A DNA stretch of 64,000 nucleotides from assembly GCA_051819765.1 (NCBI GenBank), contig JBNJGT010000001.1:45577-109576 (forward strand), given 5' to 3'. The translations under genes were made by a program, and so were the position numbers. This document shows positions 27,738 to 36,491 of the stretch, piece by piece (position 1 is the stretch's first letter; every line of letters starts with the position of its first letter). A model generated the notes under the pieces. The model was not told where the DNA came from, made no database searches, and saw only the letters and a program-made list of their open reading frames with translations. This DNA is from JBNJGT01 sp051819765. GTDB lineage: Archaea > Nanobdellota > Nanobdellia > Woesearchaeales > JACJVW01.

Positions 27738-28331
27738 ATGGAAGTATACCTGCTCATGTTGCTTGCTATCAGCTTTTTGTTGATGTTGCTGGTGGGGGTG
27801 GGATACATCTTATATCGTTTGGAGAAACCAGTGCTTTCTCAGTTGTATGTTCCATTATTCTCATTTTTGGGTGGGCCGCTTCGCCGCATCTTTGGGCAGA
27901 CATTGTACAATAAGATATTTGTTCTCTTTGGGAATCAATACTCACGAAAAAAGTTCAAGGCCACTCCATTCTCTAATCGGGCGGTCTTTTTGCCCCAGTG
28001 CCTGCGTCATACCGATTGTCCGGCCCGACTTGGGACTGAAGGGATCCAATGCGTCAAGTGCGGGCGCTGCGGCATCGGATCTTATGTTAAAAAGGCTGAG
28101 AACTATGTGTATGTGTTTGTTGTGCCTGGAAGTTCATTCATCAAGCGTATGGTACGAAAATATAATCCCCATGCTATTCTTGGGGTCGGGTGTCTTATGG
28201 AGGTGCGGGAAGGATTAGAGTTGATGGCATCACTCAAGATACCTGGTCAGGGGGTTGTGCTTGCTGATGATGGGTGTGTGGGGACCCATGTGGCATGGGA
28301 TGATGTGCTTGATGCAACCTTTCGGTCCTAG
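27738..28331 (+). CDS. DUF116 family protein
   Basis: A 197-residue protein with an N-terminal membrane helix (about residues 3-25). A Cys-rich core follows: LPQCLRHTDCPA and then C-V-K-C-G-R-C-G-I-G, together with GVGCLMEV and the DDGCVGTHV ending. This matches the DUF116 family of archaeal and bacterial proteins, thought to bind a metal or Fe-S cluster through the cysteines; the reaction is unknown. A leaderless start at 27738 is supported by the TATA-like box 26 nt upstream. Operator 2 precedes that promoter, suggesting co-regulation with the surface operon. Confidence 0.85.
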   Translation: MEVYLLMLLAISFLLMLLVGVGYILYRLEKPVLSQLYVPLFSFLGGPLRRIFGQTLYNKIFVLFGNQYSRKKFKATPFSNRAVFLPQCLRHTDCPARLGTEGIQCVKCGRCGIGSYVKKAENYVYVFVVPGSSFIKRMVRKYNPHAILGVGCLMEVREGLELMASLKIPGQGVVLADDGCVGTHVAWDDVLDATFRS

Positions 28332-29710
28332 TTCTTCTTGGCGCGCAGATATATTATTTGACCGGGTTGGAGCTCTTCTCCAACGTATTCTTTAGAGTCT
28401 GGGGCATTCACCAAGTTCATGTACGTCTTTTCTTTGAAGAGACGAGGGGTCATGTCCTTGTAGAAATCGCCACTACTGTTGTCGTCCCTGTCAAATTTCC
28501 TGATGATCTCTGCGGGATGGTCCCCACTGTTTACTATGTAGCGGAATATTGTGTGTGTTCCATCCTGTACCTTTTCAAAGCCGCCAAATTGCGAGGAGGG
28601 TATAGTCCCGCTGGGGATGTATGGATTTGGTCTCGTGGTAATGCCTGAGAGTGCTGCCAGATTCTCGCTGGTCTTGTGGATATAGGGGAGTAGTCTCTCT
28701 GAGCATGAGACACGCAGGTCATGCTGTGCATCATTTTCAGCCCAGTATTGAAATGCCTTATGTGCATCCTTTGGGTGGTGGTTTGCGACAGCAATGTAGC
28801 GTGCCAGGTCACCAATGTGGTTTTCCCAATTGTCTGAGAGGGTTTGCAGGTGCTGGTCATCAACCTTACGCAGGGCGTCTGCGATATTGTTGATTGCAAG
28901 CAGGTATGCTACGCGGTGATGTTCTTCACCAGTCACTTCCTCCAGGGAGGTGGGGGGTTTCAGGTGCTCTGGAAGGGCTTTTCCGATGATGGATGCGCCG
29001 GTGGCATCGTATTTGCCGCTTTCTCCGACCACTGGTGGGGTGAGTTGGTAGGGGCCAAAGGAGAAGTGATTGTCACCTTGGGAGGCTATGTTGTAGATAA
29101 ATTCAGGCCCTGCTTTTTCTACCAGGAATTCAAACACTGCTAGATTCTTTTCGCCGTGGGAGGAAGGCATGGTTTCAGTGCAGGCATAGCTTGTCATGTG
29201 ATCTGCGGTGATTACTCCTGCCATCCCTTTCAAGATGTCAAGGCGGGTATCATCGAGGGGGATTGCTTTGCGTACATCATCCACTTTCTTGAAGCCGATG
29301 GGTTTGCGACGTCTCACTTTTTCCCAATCAATGTGTTGGTATGTATTATCAATAATCTGGTCGATCGAGTCAAGATATTCCTGGAATGAAACCTTTTCTG
29401 TTGTGGTATGGTCATATTGGAGCACTTCGTTCTGGTAGAAGTTCTTGATAGTGTCAGAATCATTGGCCTTCATCTTTTCGTGCCAGGTTGATCGGATTTG
29501 CGCGGTAAAATCAATGGTGGCTTTTTCCGGGACGAGGCCTTCGATGCCCGTGTAGTCAGTGAAAAGATTTGCAAAGCGTGAGCCTGCCAGTTCTCCCATC
29601 TCCACGACGGTGGGTTTTGGTGTATCTGGGATTTGGGATTTTCCAGCTGCCGCTGAGCCGCAGAGAGCCAGGATGAGTGTGGAGGCGATGGCGGATTTGA
29701 ATCTTTTCAT
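28328..29710 (-). CDS. Secreted LysM-domain protein, possibly lysozyme-like
   Basis: A 460-residue exported protein with a signal peptide (1-22, ending SAAAG). The last 70 residues form a LysM-like module, opening with YIVNSGDHPAEIIRKF and closing with LQPGQIIYL. LysM binds GlcNAc-containing glycans such as murein or chitin. The centre (about residues 185-230) holds HFSFGPYQLTPPVVG, reminiscent of the F-G-x-Y-Q-x-x-P core of lysozyme-like transglycosylases. The catalytic Glu cannot be placed with confidence. GATTTAAATA (about 29735-29744) is 28 nt before the ATG, so it is leaderless. It is the second glycan-binding secreted protein in the window. Confidence 0.72.
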   Translation of the reverse strand: MKRFKSAIASTLILALCGSAAAGKSQIPDTPKPTVVEMGELAGSRFANLFTDYTGIEGLVPEKATIDFTAQIRSTWHEKMKANDSDTIKNFYQNEVLQYDHTTTEKVSFQEYLDSIDQIIDNTYQHIDWEKVRRRKPIGFKKVDDVRKAIPLDDTRLDILKGMAGVITADHMTSYACTETMPSSHGEKNLAVFEFLVEKAGPEFIYNIASQGDNHFSFGPYQLTPPVVGESGKYDATGASIIGKALPEHLKPPTSLEEVTGEEHHRVAYLLAINNIADALRKVDDQHLQTLSDNWENHIGDLARYIAVANHHPKDAHKAFQYWAENDAQHDLRVSCSERLLPYIHKTSENLAALSGITTRPNPYIPSGTIPSSQFGGFEKVQDGTHTIFRYIVNSGDHPAEIIRKFDRDDNSSGDFYKDMTPRLFKEKTYMNLVNAPDSKEYVGEELQPGQIIYLRAKKN

Positions 29711-29759
29711 GCTTTGGGGGGGCTTTGTGGTATTATTTAAATCTTCCTCTTTTTAACCA

Positions 29760-31034
29760 CTAACCAGTGATGAATTTATAGCGTGCCCGGCTTGTTTCTA
29801 CCTCATTCTCATGGACAACCATTGGGGGTTCATAGCCTTGGATTGGGTTTTGTTTGTGGTTCTTGATCTCTTTTGGGCTTTTGTTTTTCAACTCGGGAAC
29901 GAAGCGCTTGATATAGGTGCCTTCGGGGTCAAAGCGTTCCTGTTGGCGCCAGGGGTTGAAGATGCGAAAATAGGGCTGTGCATCACAGCCGGTTGATGCG
30001 GCCCATTGCCAGTTGCCGTTATTGACTGCGGGATCATAATCGATGAGTCTGGTCGCAAAGTACTGTTCTCCCCAGCGCCAGTCTATGTGCAGGTCTTTTG
30101 TGAGAAACGAGGCTGTTATCATGCGTGCCCTGTTGTGCATGTAGCCGGTGGTGTTGAGCTCTCGCATGCCGGCATCCACGATGGGCACACCGGTCCTTCC
30201 TTCACACCAGCGTCGGAAGGCGGTCTTGTTGTTCTTCCATTTGATGTGGCGGAACTTTGGCTGGAAGGCCTGACCGAATACAGGGGGGAAGTGGTATGCG
30301 ATGTGGGTGAAGAAGTCACGCCAGTAGAGCTCTGCTGTGAAGGTTGCAGGGGTGGGATGCCAATAGCTCTCCCTTATTGAGATGGTCCCGAATTTATGGT
30401 GTGCCGAAAGACCACTCGTATGCTCACTGAGCCTGTCACGATTCCTCTCATAGTCATCCGGGATGTTTTTGAGCAGGTGTAGACCTGTGCGTCTGCCGCC
30501 TTTGGTATACAATTTCTTGTATGGTCTGCTTGGAAGCTTTGGGGTACCTGAGGTCAAGTTCTTTGGTGTGTGGGTATCAGGCTTTTTTACGGGAATTTTT
30601 GCGGCATTGCGGTGGAAGGGAGTGAATATGGTGTAGGGAGTGTTGTTTTTCTTGAGGGCCATTTCCGGCTCCAGGAGGAGGTAATCTGCGTATGAATGGA
30701 AGGCGAGCCCTTGTTTTTCACAGATGTCCTGGATTCGTTTATCACGCTTGCTGCTGAAAGAGGTATAGTCCCTGTTCACGAATACGGCGTCAATCCCTTT
30801 CAGGGTGGGGATTATCCTTTCGGGCTGACCTTGATAGGTGGTGACCGGCAGCTCTTTCAGGGATTCGAGCATGAACTGGAAGGCGTGGGGGCTGAAATAC
30901 GCATGATCCCTTTGGCGTGGATCGAAGAAGAACGCGCAGGTCACCTTCTTTGAGAGGCGTGAGGCTTCATTCAAGGCTGTGTTGTCGACTGTCCGCAGGT
31001 CTCTCCTGAATATGAAAAGGGCGTGGTTGTACAT
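29760..31034 (-). CDS. phr: Deoxyribodipyrimidine photolyase (class I type)
   Basis: The 424-residue flavoprotein repairs UV-induced cyclobutane pyrimidine dimers using light. The N-terminal Rossmann domain starts ALFIFRRDLRTVDNTAL. The FAD-binding domain has NTTGYMHNRARM, DWRWGEQYFA and the strongly conserved NGNWQWAASTGCDAQPYFR. Length is slightly below the usual 450-480 residues. It is divergent from the flavodoxin-fold reductase gene at 31076, with only 41 bp between start codons. A photolyase suggests at least occasional exposure to light. Confidence 0.94.
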   Translation of the reverse strand: MYNHALFIFRRDLRTVDNTALNEASRLSKKVTCAFFFDPRQRDHAYFSPHAFQFMLESLKELPVTTYQGQPERIIPTLKGIDAVFVNRDYTSFSSKRDKRIQDICEKQGLAFHSYADYLLLEPEMALKKNNTPYTIFTPFHRNAAKIPVKKPDTHTPKNLTSGTPKLPSRPYKKLYTKGGRRTGLHLLKNIPDDYERNRDRLSEHTSGLSAHHKFGTISIRESYWHPTPATFTAELYWRDFFTHIAYHFPPVFGQAFQPKFRHIKWKNNKTAFRRWCEGRTGVPIVDAGMRELNTTGYMHNRARMITASFLTKDLHIDWRWGEQYFATRLIDYDPAVNNGNWQWAASTGCDAQPYFRIFNPWRQQERFDPEGTYIKRFVPELKNKSPKEIKNHKQNPIQGYEPPMVVHENEVETSRARYKFITG

Positions 31035-31075
31035 TTGCAGAAATGTTATAAAAGTAGCGATCCTTTTTTAGAGTT

Positions 31076-31645
31076 ATGAATATCCTCGTGATACTAGGGC
31101 ATCCAGATGAAGAGACGTTATGTGGTACGCTTATGCAGCGGTATGCTGCCGGTGCACGAAAGGGCGGAGCCCGGGTGAAGACCCTGAACCTGGGAGAGCT
31201 CTCCTTTGATCCCATCTTGCATAAGGGCTATAAGGAAATCCAGGAGCTTGAGCCTGATCTCGTGCATGCCCAGAAGTTGATCACTTGGGCTGATCACCTG
31301 GTGTTTGTATATCCTAACTGGTGGGCGTCGTTTCCGGCGCTCCTCAGTGGGTTCTTTGATCGGGTCATATTGCCGGGCTTTGCGTTCAACTACACTGGAA
31401 AATACGCCTGGAAGAAATACCTGAAAGGAAAGACAGCCCGTCTGATCGTTACCATGGGTGGGCCAGCCTTATTCTATCGTTTCATATTGGGCGCTCCTGG
31501 GCATAAGGTCATGCGGGCGAGCCTTCATTTCTGTGGGGTCAAGCCGGTGCGTTCAACGGTGTTCGGGCTTGCAGCAGATGTCTCAGCAAAGCGGGCAAAG
31601 AAGATGAAAGAGCGCGTCTACCGTGTAGGGATACGGGATGCCTAA
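31076..31645 (+). CDS. Flavodoxin-fold NAD(P)H:quinone oxidoreductase
   Basis: A 189-residue protein of the NQO1/MdaB/KefF group, which reduces quinones or other acceptors with FMN or FAD. It has an N-terminal Rossmann-like strand MNILVILGHP, then ITWADHLVFVYPNWWASFPALL with the conserved P-x-W-W motif, and TMGGPA near residue 125. TATAAAAG at 31049-31056 is about 25 nt before ATG, so the mRNA is leaderless. It shares a short divergent promoter region with phr and could be co-regulated. Its stop overlaps the convergent neighbour by 4 nt. Confidence 0.86.
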   Translation: MNILVILGHPDEETLCGTLMQRYAAGARKGGARVKTLNLGELSFDPILHKGYKEIQELEPDLVHAQKLITWADHLVFVYPNWWASFPALLSGFFDRVILPGFAFNYTGKYAWKKYLKGKTARLIVTMGGPALFYRFILGAPGHKVMRASLHFCGVKPVRSTVFGLAADVSAKRAKKMKERVYRVGIRDA

Positions 31646-31926
31646 TTTCGGTAGATCTCCACTGTCCGGTTGGCGGCTTCGATGTTTTTCCTGAGTTCTT
31701 CAACCCGCTGATCCCGATACTTCTGGCAGACCAATTGGCCTGTCTGTTCATTGTTGATGCTCAGTCTTGGGTCAAGTTCCTGGAACATTTGTCCGTTGTG
31801 TCCGTAGAGTTTGTAGTGTGCTCCACATGGCTGGCAGCTGTATGCGAGGTGTGCCATTGGGATTCCGTCAATGCTATGCACCATCCCTGTGGTGAAACCG
31901 TTTGAATATACTTTTATCTGTTCCAT
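31642..31926 (-). CDS. Hypothetical small protein with Cys motif
   Basis: A 94-residue soluble protein starting MEQIKVYSNGFTTGMVHS. It has S-C-Q-P-C-G-x-H-Y in the middle and one more Cys (V-C-Q-K), then a charged C-terminal helix. The C-x-x-C-x-x-H grouping could bind zinc, but no family is recognised. ATG at 31926 begins the protein-like part; the open frame upstream is low-complexity and lacks a Shine-Dalgarno. It lies downstream of the DAHP synthase gene with 52 nt between them and might share its transcript. Confidence 0.5.
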   Translation of the reverse strand: MEQIKVYSNGFTTGMVHSIDGIPMAHLAYSCQPCGAHYKLYGHNGQMFQELDPRLSINNEQTGQLVCQKYRDQRVEELRKNIEAANRTVEIYRN

Positions 31927-31978
31927 GCAGATTGTGTGGATGATCTTTCTTTTCTCGTTTATGAAAGAAAAAAAGAAT

Positions 31979-33058
31979 TTACTGTTCCGTGATCCTCCGT
32001 CGCAGGTCGTAAAACTGGCGGCAGTCATCGATGACCCGGGCTAACCCGTCTTTGTCCCCGTTTTTGTGGGAGTACAGGCTTTGGGGGCCGTCGCTTAATG
32101 CATCCTCGGGAGAGGGATGGGCTTCAATTATCAGGCCATGGGCTCCGTGTCCGATAGCTCCTAATCCTGTGGAGTAGACCAAATCCCTGTGTCCTGGCGC
32201 GTGGCTCACATCGTAGACGATGGGCAGGTTGCATTCCTTTGTAAGGACACTGACATCACCGGTATCGATGGTATTTCTGGTGTATTTCTGGTCGATCCCT
32301 TTAATTCCCCGGAGGCAGAGGATGACATTTTGCATGTCACCTGACAGCAGGTATTCGGCGCCCTGGATGTATTCTTCCAGAGGAGTCGCAAAGCCACGCT
32401 TGTAGAGGACCGCTTTGTCTGTGCCTTTGAGATCTTCTGCCAGAGCATTGAGAAGGTCATAGTTCTGGCAGTTCCTGGTTCCCACTTGGAAGACGTCGAC
32501 ATCGTAGTCCAGGTAGAGCCCGATATTTCGCTGGTCAGTTATTTCAGTTACTATGGGAAGGCCCGACTCTTGCTTTGCCTGCTTTAGCAGCTTGAGTCCT
32601 TCCTCTTTTAGGCCCTGGAATGAGTAAGGGCTCGTCCGTGGCTTGTAGGCCCCGCCTCTCAGCATGTCTGCGCCCGCATCCCGGGCATCACGTGCGGACC
32701 TGACTATCTGTTCCTCACTCTCAACTGCGCAGGGGCCTGCGATGGTGCACAGCCTGCCATTACCGATCTCTATGCCATTGACAGTGACAATCCGGGTGTT
32801 GTCGCGGTACTTGCGGGAGGCAAGCTTGAAACTGTCAGCGATGGCAATAATCTCCTGGACTGGTTCGAGTTGTTCCAGGCGCTCTTTTGAATGGATCAAG
32901 TTCCTGGTGTTTCCTTTGACCGCAATCACCGGCAACTCCTCGCCAAAAACTGTGCGGTAGTGTATCTTTGCGTTGACTTCATCTGCCAGTTCTGTCAGTC
33001 TGGTAACTGTCTTGTACATATCTTCATCATTCACATCATGTTTCAATCGGATTATCAT
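31979..33058 (-). CDS. 3-deoxy-7-phosphoheptulonate (DAHP) synthase, type I-beta
   Basis: The 359-residue enzyme joins PEP and erythrose 4-phosphate in the first step of the shikimate pathway. An N-terminal ferredoxin-like regulatory domain (1-75) precedes the KDO8P-synthase-like barrel with the motifs IAGPCAVES, RGGAYKPRTSPYSFQG, QVGTRNCQN, LYKRGFATP and the metal site in DVSHAPGHRD. The size matches the Thermotoga/Pyrococcus type with N-terminal extension. Start ATG at 33058 follows AAGGTGAT. Other aromatic genes are not in the window. Confidence 0.93.
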   Translation of the reverse strand: MIIRLKHDVNDEDMYKTVTRLTELADEVNAKIHYRTVFGEELPVIAVKGNTRNLIHSKERLEQLEPVQEIIAIADSFKLASRKYRDNTRIVTVNGIEIGNGRLCTIAGPCAVESEEQIVRSARDARDAGADMLRGGAYKPRTSPYSFQGLKEEGLKLLKQAKQESGLPIVTEITDQRNIGLYLDYDVDVFQVGTRNCQNYDLLNALAEDLKGTDKAVLYKRGFATPLEEYIQGAEYLLSGDMQNVILCLRGIKGIDQKYTRNTIDTGDVSVLTKECNLPIVYDVSHAPGHRDLVYSTGLGAIGHGAHGLIIEAHPSPEDALSDGPQSLYSHKNGDKDGLARVIDDCRQFYDLRRRITEQ

Positions 33059-33381
33059 ACTATCACCTTGTATTAATTGTTAGTGTTGGAATCAATACCA
33101 AAACTGATAAAAGCGATAGCTAAACTGATAGAAAGAGCACTGTTCATGTTGACAACTATCTCGACCGATGCCGTCCATTGGTTTATCTGTTGGTTCCATT
33201 TTTTTCACCTGAGAACATGATGTGGGTGCCAACGGCACAAACTAATAAAAGAATACAGTTGTGGAATAAGCGGTTATCTGCATGAATAGTGGTAGGTGTT
33301 TTTGATTTATAATTTTTTTGGTTTGCCTGTCCAGGTGCTCGTCAGAAATCTTTATTAAGCATTTATTTTTTCCTCGAGGGC
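33059..33381. other. Intergenic region with a possible 24-residue ORF
   Basis: No clear gene is present. On the minus strand a 25-codon frame (33147 to 33073) would encode MNSALSISLAIAFISFG plus a polar end, a possible single-helix micropeptide, but it has no convincing Shine-Dalgarno. Another short frame opens upstream after CAGGTGA (near 33209) and stops after 35 codons. CTTTATTAA at 33352-33360 is the likely promoter of the gene at 33382. Confidence 0.3.
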
Positions 33382-33702
33382 ATGAGTCAACTCTATGAAT
33401 TGAGGGATGGGAGTTTGGGCCATGCGTGTGATATAGCCCGGGAGTCCCGTATTATCAGATATGAAACACTTGGAGATTTGATGTATGATTATATCTCTGA
33501 GATGCAGGCAGCGCCGTACCTTTCAGAACAGGATCAGACTCTGCTTGGAACAATTGATAAGCTTACGCCTGGCTCTTTGGATTCTGTGGCACGTATCGAG
33601 CAGTCTATGTTGTATAGTGGAAATGAGGCGGTGCGGGATCATATGCGGCAGGTTGCTGCAAAGTATACTGGGCTGAAGAATGCTGCTGGGAATCGTCTCT
33701 GA
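33382..33702 (+). CDS. Hypothetical helical protein
   Basis: A 106-residue soluble, mainly helical protein beginning MSQLYELRDGSLGHACDIA. It has no membrane segment, Cys pair or recognisable motif. A TATA-like element 27 nt upstream supports a leaderless start here. Its last 23 nt overlap the phosphoesterase start, so the two are translated from one transcript and may be coupled. No function can be given. Confidence 0.6.
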   Translation: MSQLYELRDGSLGHACDIARESRIIRYETLGDLMYDYISEMQAAPYLSEQDQTLLGTIDKLTPGSLDSVARIEQSMLYSGNEAVRDHMRQVAAKYTGLKNAAGNRL

Positions 33703-34129
33703 TACGCATAGCAATGAAACTCGTTTTCGTCGGGTCCTTGAGCTTCTTGCGGAGTGTGACTTGATCATACATTGCGGAGACTGGACTTCCTCTTCCATGG
33801 TTGAGTTGTGCCGGGGTCTTCCCGTCCACGGGGTGCGGGGCAACTGCGACTTTGAGGTTGATGGGCCAATCAAGTTTCATGAGCCCTATCTTGCTATGAC
33901 ACTTGATGGTATCCGGGTCGGGGCATGCCATGGGCATGACCTGTGGCTTTCAGAACTCTTATCGGGTGGCTTTGATGTGGTCCTTTCTGGGCATACCCAT
34001 CGGTCGAAGATAGAGTGGGTGCAAGATACCTTACATATCAATCCTGGCTCTCCTGCAAAGCCGCGAAATGGAGCAAGCTGTGCATTATGTGATACAGAAA
34101 AAAGGGAAGGAAAAATACTTCTTTTATGA
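33680..34129 (+). CDS. MJ0936/YfcE-type metallophosphoesterase
   Basis: A 149-residue calcineurin-like phosphoesterase. The metal motifs are SDTHSNE (residues 7-13), HCGDWT (31-36), GNCD (53-56), GHD (about 84-86) and SGHTHR (about 97-102). These match the MJ0936/YfcE family, small manganese-dependent phosphodiesterases. The product length is typical. It overlaps the preceding small gene, and its 3' end overlaps the convergent lipoprotein gene by 6 nt. Confidence 0.9.
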   Translation: MLLGIVSDTHSNETRFRRVLELLAECDLIIHCGDWTSSSMVELCRGLPVHGVRGNCDFEVDGPIKFHEPYLAMTLDGIRVGACHGHDLWLSELLSGGFDVVLSGHTHRSKIEWVQDTLHINPGSPAKPRNGASCALCDTEKREGKILLL

Positions 34130-35059
34130 GGCTCCGTGTTTTACCAGGACTTTTGCGGTCTGTTCCTGCTCGTAGTCGTATGTTGCCTTAATTTTGATCG
34201 GTGTCTGGTAATCGCTTTGCGTGCTTACTTCTTGTGTGCAACTTACCTGGTGGGACCTGTCGTAAAGCCGTACATATCCGCTGGTATCGTCTCCTTCACT
34301 GAGGCCTGAGCATTTAAGTCCTGATCCAAGTTCGCTGCTCACTTCGAGCCAAACCTTATCCTCATCAACTTCGTTTTGTTTTGAGCACTCGGTCTCTTTC
34401 TTGAAGATCTCACCTGATCCAACATGTGTCACCTTGAAGGTGAAGCCTACCTTGTCTTGGGCGCGTGGGTATTCCTTGAAATCTGTAATATGGACTGGGG
34501 CTCCTGAGTTATAGACCACTTTTGGTTCATTTACATTACACACTCCTTCCTTTGTTGTGTCCAGGTTGTTTTCTCGTACACAGATATCGGCGATAGCGGT
34601 TGTCTGATAAAGGTAACATACATCAGCCCGAATGGGATATTCCTTGTTGCCTTCGAGTTTTTCGTGGCGGTTGAGGCCATCAAAGGTGACGTATACCTGT
34701 GGTCCTTCAATTACTCCTCCCTCTGCATTCTTTTCAGTCGTGATGAGGTCTTCTTCAGGATGTTTTTTGAGGTCGGATTCACTGACTGAAAATTCAGATG
34801 GTAGGATTCCGCTGAGGGTGACTAGCACATTGTTGCTTTCAACAGTGTGTTCTCCTTTGTTCTGGAGTATAACTGAGACTTCAAAGGGATTGCTTCCTCC
34901 GTCATAGACCTCCTGGGGAGGGCTTCCTTCCGCAAAATTGACATCAATTCCGTTGACGCCTCCGATGAATGGGTCGCTTTTTGTACCGGTTTGGTTCTCA
35001 CCGTCGGTGCACCCGGTTATTGCAATCATCAAAAGTAAGAGCATCAGTACCTTTTTCAT
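34124..35059 (-). CDS. Lipoprotein, paralogue 1
   Basis: A 311-residue exported protein. The signal peptide MKKVLMLLLLMIAITGC ends in a lipobox, so Cys17 is expected to be lipidated. The start at 35059 follows GAGGTTAC; an in-frame start at 35125 lies upstream of this signal and is unlikely. The mature part is beta-rich, with an opening G-x-x-G-x-D-V-N-F...PP-x-E-V-Y-D pattern shared with its neighbour at 35112. This suggests Ig-like (CARDB-like) domains and several Cys residues. The two genes are tandem paralogues, probably co-transcribed; the role is unknown. Confidence 0.75.
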   Translation of the reverse strand: MKKVLMLLLLMIAITGCTDGENQTGTKSDPFIGGVNGIDVNFAEGSPPQEVYDGGSNPFEVSVILQNKGEHTVESNNVLVTLSGILPSEFSVSESDLKKHPEEDLITTEKNAEGGVIEGPQVYVTFDGLNRHEKLEGNKEYPIRADVCYLYQTTAIADICVRENNLDTTKEGVCNVNEPKVVYNSGAPVHITDFKEYPRAQDKVGFTFKVTHVGSGEIFKKETECSKQNEVDEDKVWLEVSSELGSGLKCSGLSEGDDTSGYVRLYDRSHQVSCTQEVSTQSDYQTPIKIKATYDYEQEQTAKVLVKHGAS

Positions 35060-35111
35060 TATCGTAACCTCCAGGTCTCTCAATGGAATAATCCTTATAT
35101 AAACTTTTTGA

Positions 35112-36032
35112 TTAGGGAGTGGCAATTATCTTTACTGGACGGGATGTTGTGGTCCTGTAGCCGTATTCGAGTTCAATCCTTAGGGGGGTGGTGTATGCGG
35201 GTCCACTCAGGCCGGTAACATCGCAGACGAAATAGCCATGTCCATCAATCAGTTTCAATTGGCCATCGTCCAGGGGCCTGCAGGTGCCCCGGATATCTGT
35301 GCTTGCGATCTCAACTGCATTGACTGTCACGTAATCCACATCTTTGTATTCAAGGCCTTCAGGACTGTAAGGGCTGCAATCTGTAAGATGGGAATACCCT
35401 GATTTGAATACTGTGCCTGGCCCTGCGTTATCGACGTGGATCTTGAACTTGGTCTTCCCTTTCATAGGCTCCATCTCAATCGCACTTACGGTTATGGGCG
35501 CGCCTTGTGAGCCGACAGAAGGGTTGAGTTGGGCGTTGCATGCCTTATTCTTTGATGTTGTGGAGTAGGGGTCAGGGTCAATGCAGACGGTTGGTTCAGC
35601 TATTGTCTTGTATAGGTAGCAGGCAGTGGCCATGAGGTTGAATTCGTATTTGTCTCTCTTTTGGGCGTCCAAGCTACGGATAGAACCGTCGAATTCAAGG
35701 CTCGTGAATTCTCCCTGGTGATTATACATGCTTTTTCCTTCAAGGTCCTTAATCGTGTTCCCTTCGCTGACTCCTGTGATTATGTTCTTGTCATAACCGC
35801 TCAGGTAGACCTTGCTGTTGGAGCCTGTCTCAATGTCTGTTGCGCCCCTGTTGTGTACCTTGAGCATCGCAGTGAAGGGTTCATCATCATATATCTTCAT
35901 TGGGGGCATGTTTGACATGAACTCCAGTGTGAGTCCTTGCGTGCCTGTGCGGTAATTCTCATCCTGGTTCTGGGATGGTTCAGAACTACAGGCTATCAGA
36001 AACAGGATGGAAAGGATAAGGATTTTTTTCAT
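35112..36032 (-). CDS. Lipoprotein, paralogue 2
   Basis: A 306-residue exported lipoprotein with signal peptide MKKILILSILFLIAC and a lipobox Cys at position 15. Its mature N-terminus (G-x-x-G-L-T-L-E-F...PP-x-K-I-Y-D-D) and a central T-A-C-Y-L-Y-x-T segment parallel the protein at 34124, where V-C-Y-L-Y-Q-T occurs, marking tandem duplication. AATATTTAAAC (about 36053-36064) is 26 nt before the ATG, so this first gene is leaderless while the second has a Shine-Dalgarno. Its function is unknown. Confidence 0.75.
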   Translation of the reverse strand: MKKILILSILFLIACSSEPSQNQDENYRTGTQGLTLEFMSNMPPMKIYDDEPFTAMLKVHNRGATDIETGSNSKVYLSGYDKNIITGVSEGNTIKDLEGKSMYNHQGEFTSLEFDGSIRSLDAQKRDKYEFNLMATACYLYKTIAEPTVCIDPDPYSTTSKNKACNAQLNPSVGSQGAPITVSAIEMEPMKGKTKFKIHVDNAGPGTVFKSGYSHLTDCSPYSPEGLEYKDVDYVTVNAVEIASTDIRGTCRPLDDGQLKLIDGHGYFVCDVTGLSGPAYTTPLRIELEYGYRTTTSRPVKIIATP

Positions 36033-36070
36033 GAATAAAATTTAAGAAAAAGAGTTTAAATATTTTTCGA

Positions 36071-36481
36071 CTAAATCCCAGTGAGTTTGCTCTCAATCAT
36101 CTGAAGCTCGTTCTCAAGCTTTTCAAGCTCAGAAGGCATCGGCTTCTTTTTCTTGGTCTCCTTGGGTTTTTCCTTTTTCTCTTTTTTCTCTTCTTTTGGA
36201 GCCTGTTTCTTTGGTTCCTTTTGTGAGAGATGCCTTATCTTGGTCTCTGGCATGAGTGTATTGAGCTTTCCCAGGAGATGGTTTATCTGCTGCACATCCT
36301 GTTTTAATTTGCTGAAGAGTTCCACCTTCTCCTTTCGTCCCTGCTTGAGTTTCTCATAGTTCTTTAGAGTTACAATGGTTCCTTTTGCAGCACTCAGTAC
36401 TTCTCTTTGAAGGTCCTTTGGGTCTTCTATCCCAATATAGTAGATGTGCTTCTCGTTTTTACTCCTATCTTCTGGGGCCAT
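36071..36481 (-). CDS. Coiled-coil protein with Lys/Glu-rich hinge
   Basis: A 136-residue charged protein: about 75 residues of structured sequence (KHIYYIGIEDPKDLQREVLS then helices), a Lys/Glu/Pro-rich linker (about residues 80-110), and a final helix (PSELEKLENELQMIESKL). ATG at 36481 follows GTGGTGA and sits just after the upstream gene's stop; the longer frame to 36577 would overlap that gene. It is third in an operon with two related coiled-coil genes. No known function. Confidence 0.6.
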   Translation of the reverse strand: MAPEDRSKNEKHIYYIGIEDPKDLQREVLSAAKGTIVTLKNYEKLKQGRKEKVELFSKLKQDVQQINHLLGKLNTLMPETKIRHLSQKEPKKQAPKEEKKEKKEKPKETKKKKPMPSELEKLENELQMIESKLTGI

Positions 36482-36491
36482 CATCACCACT

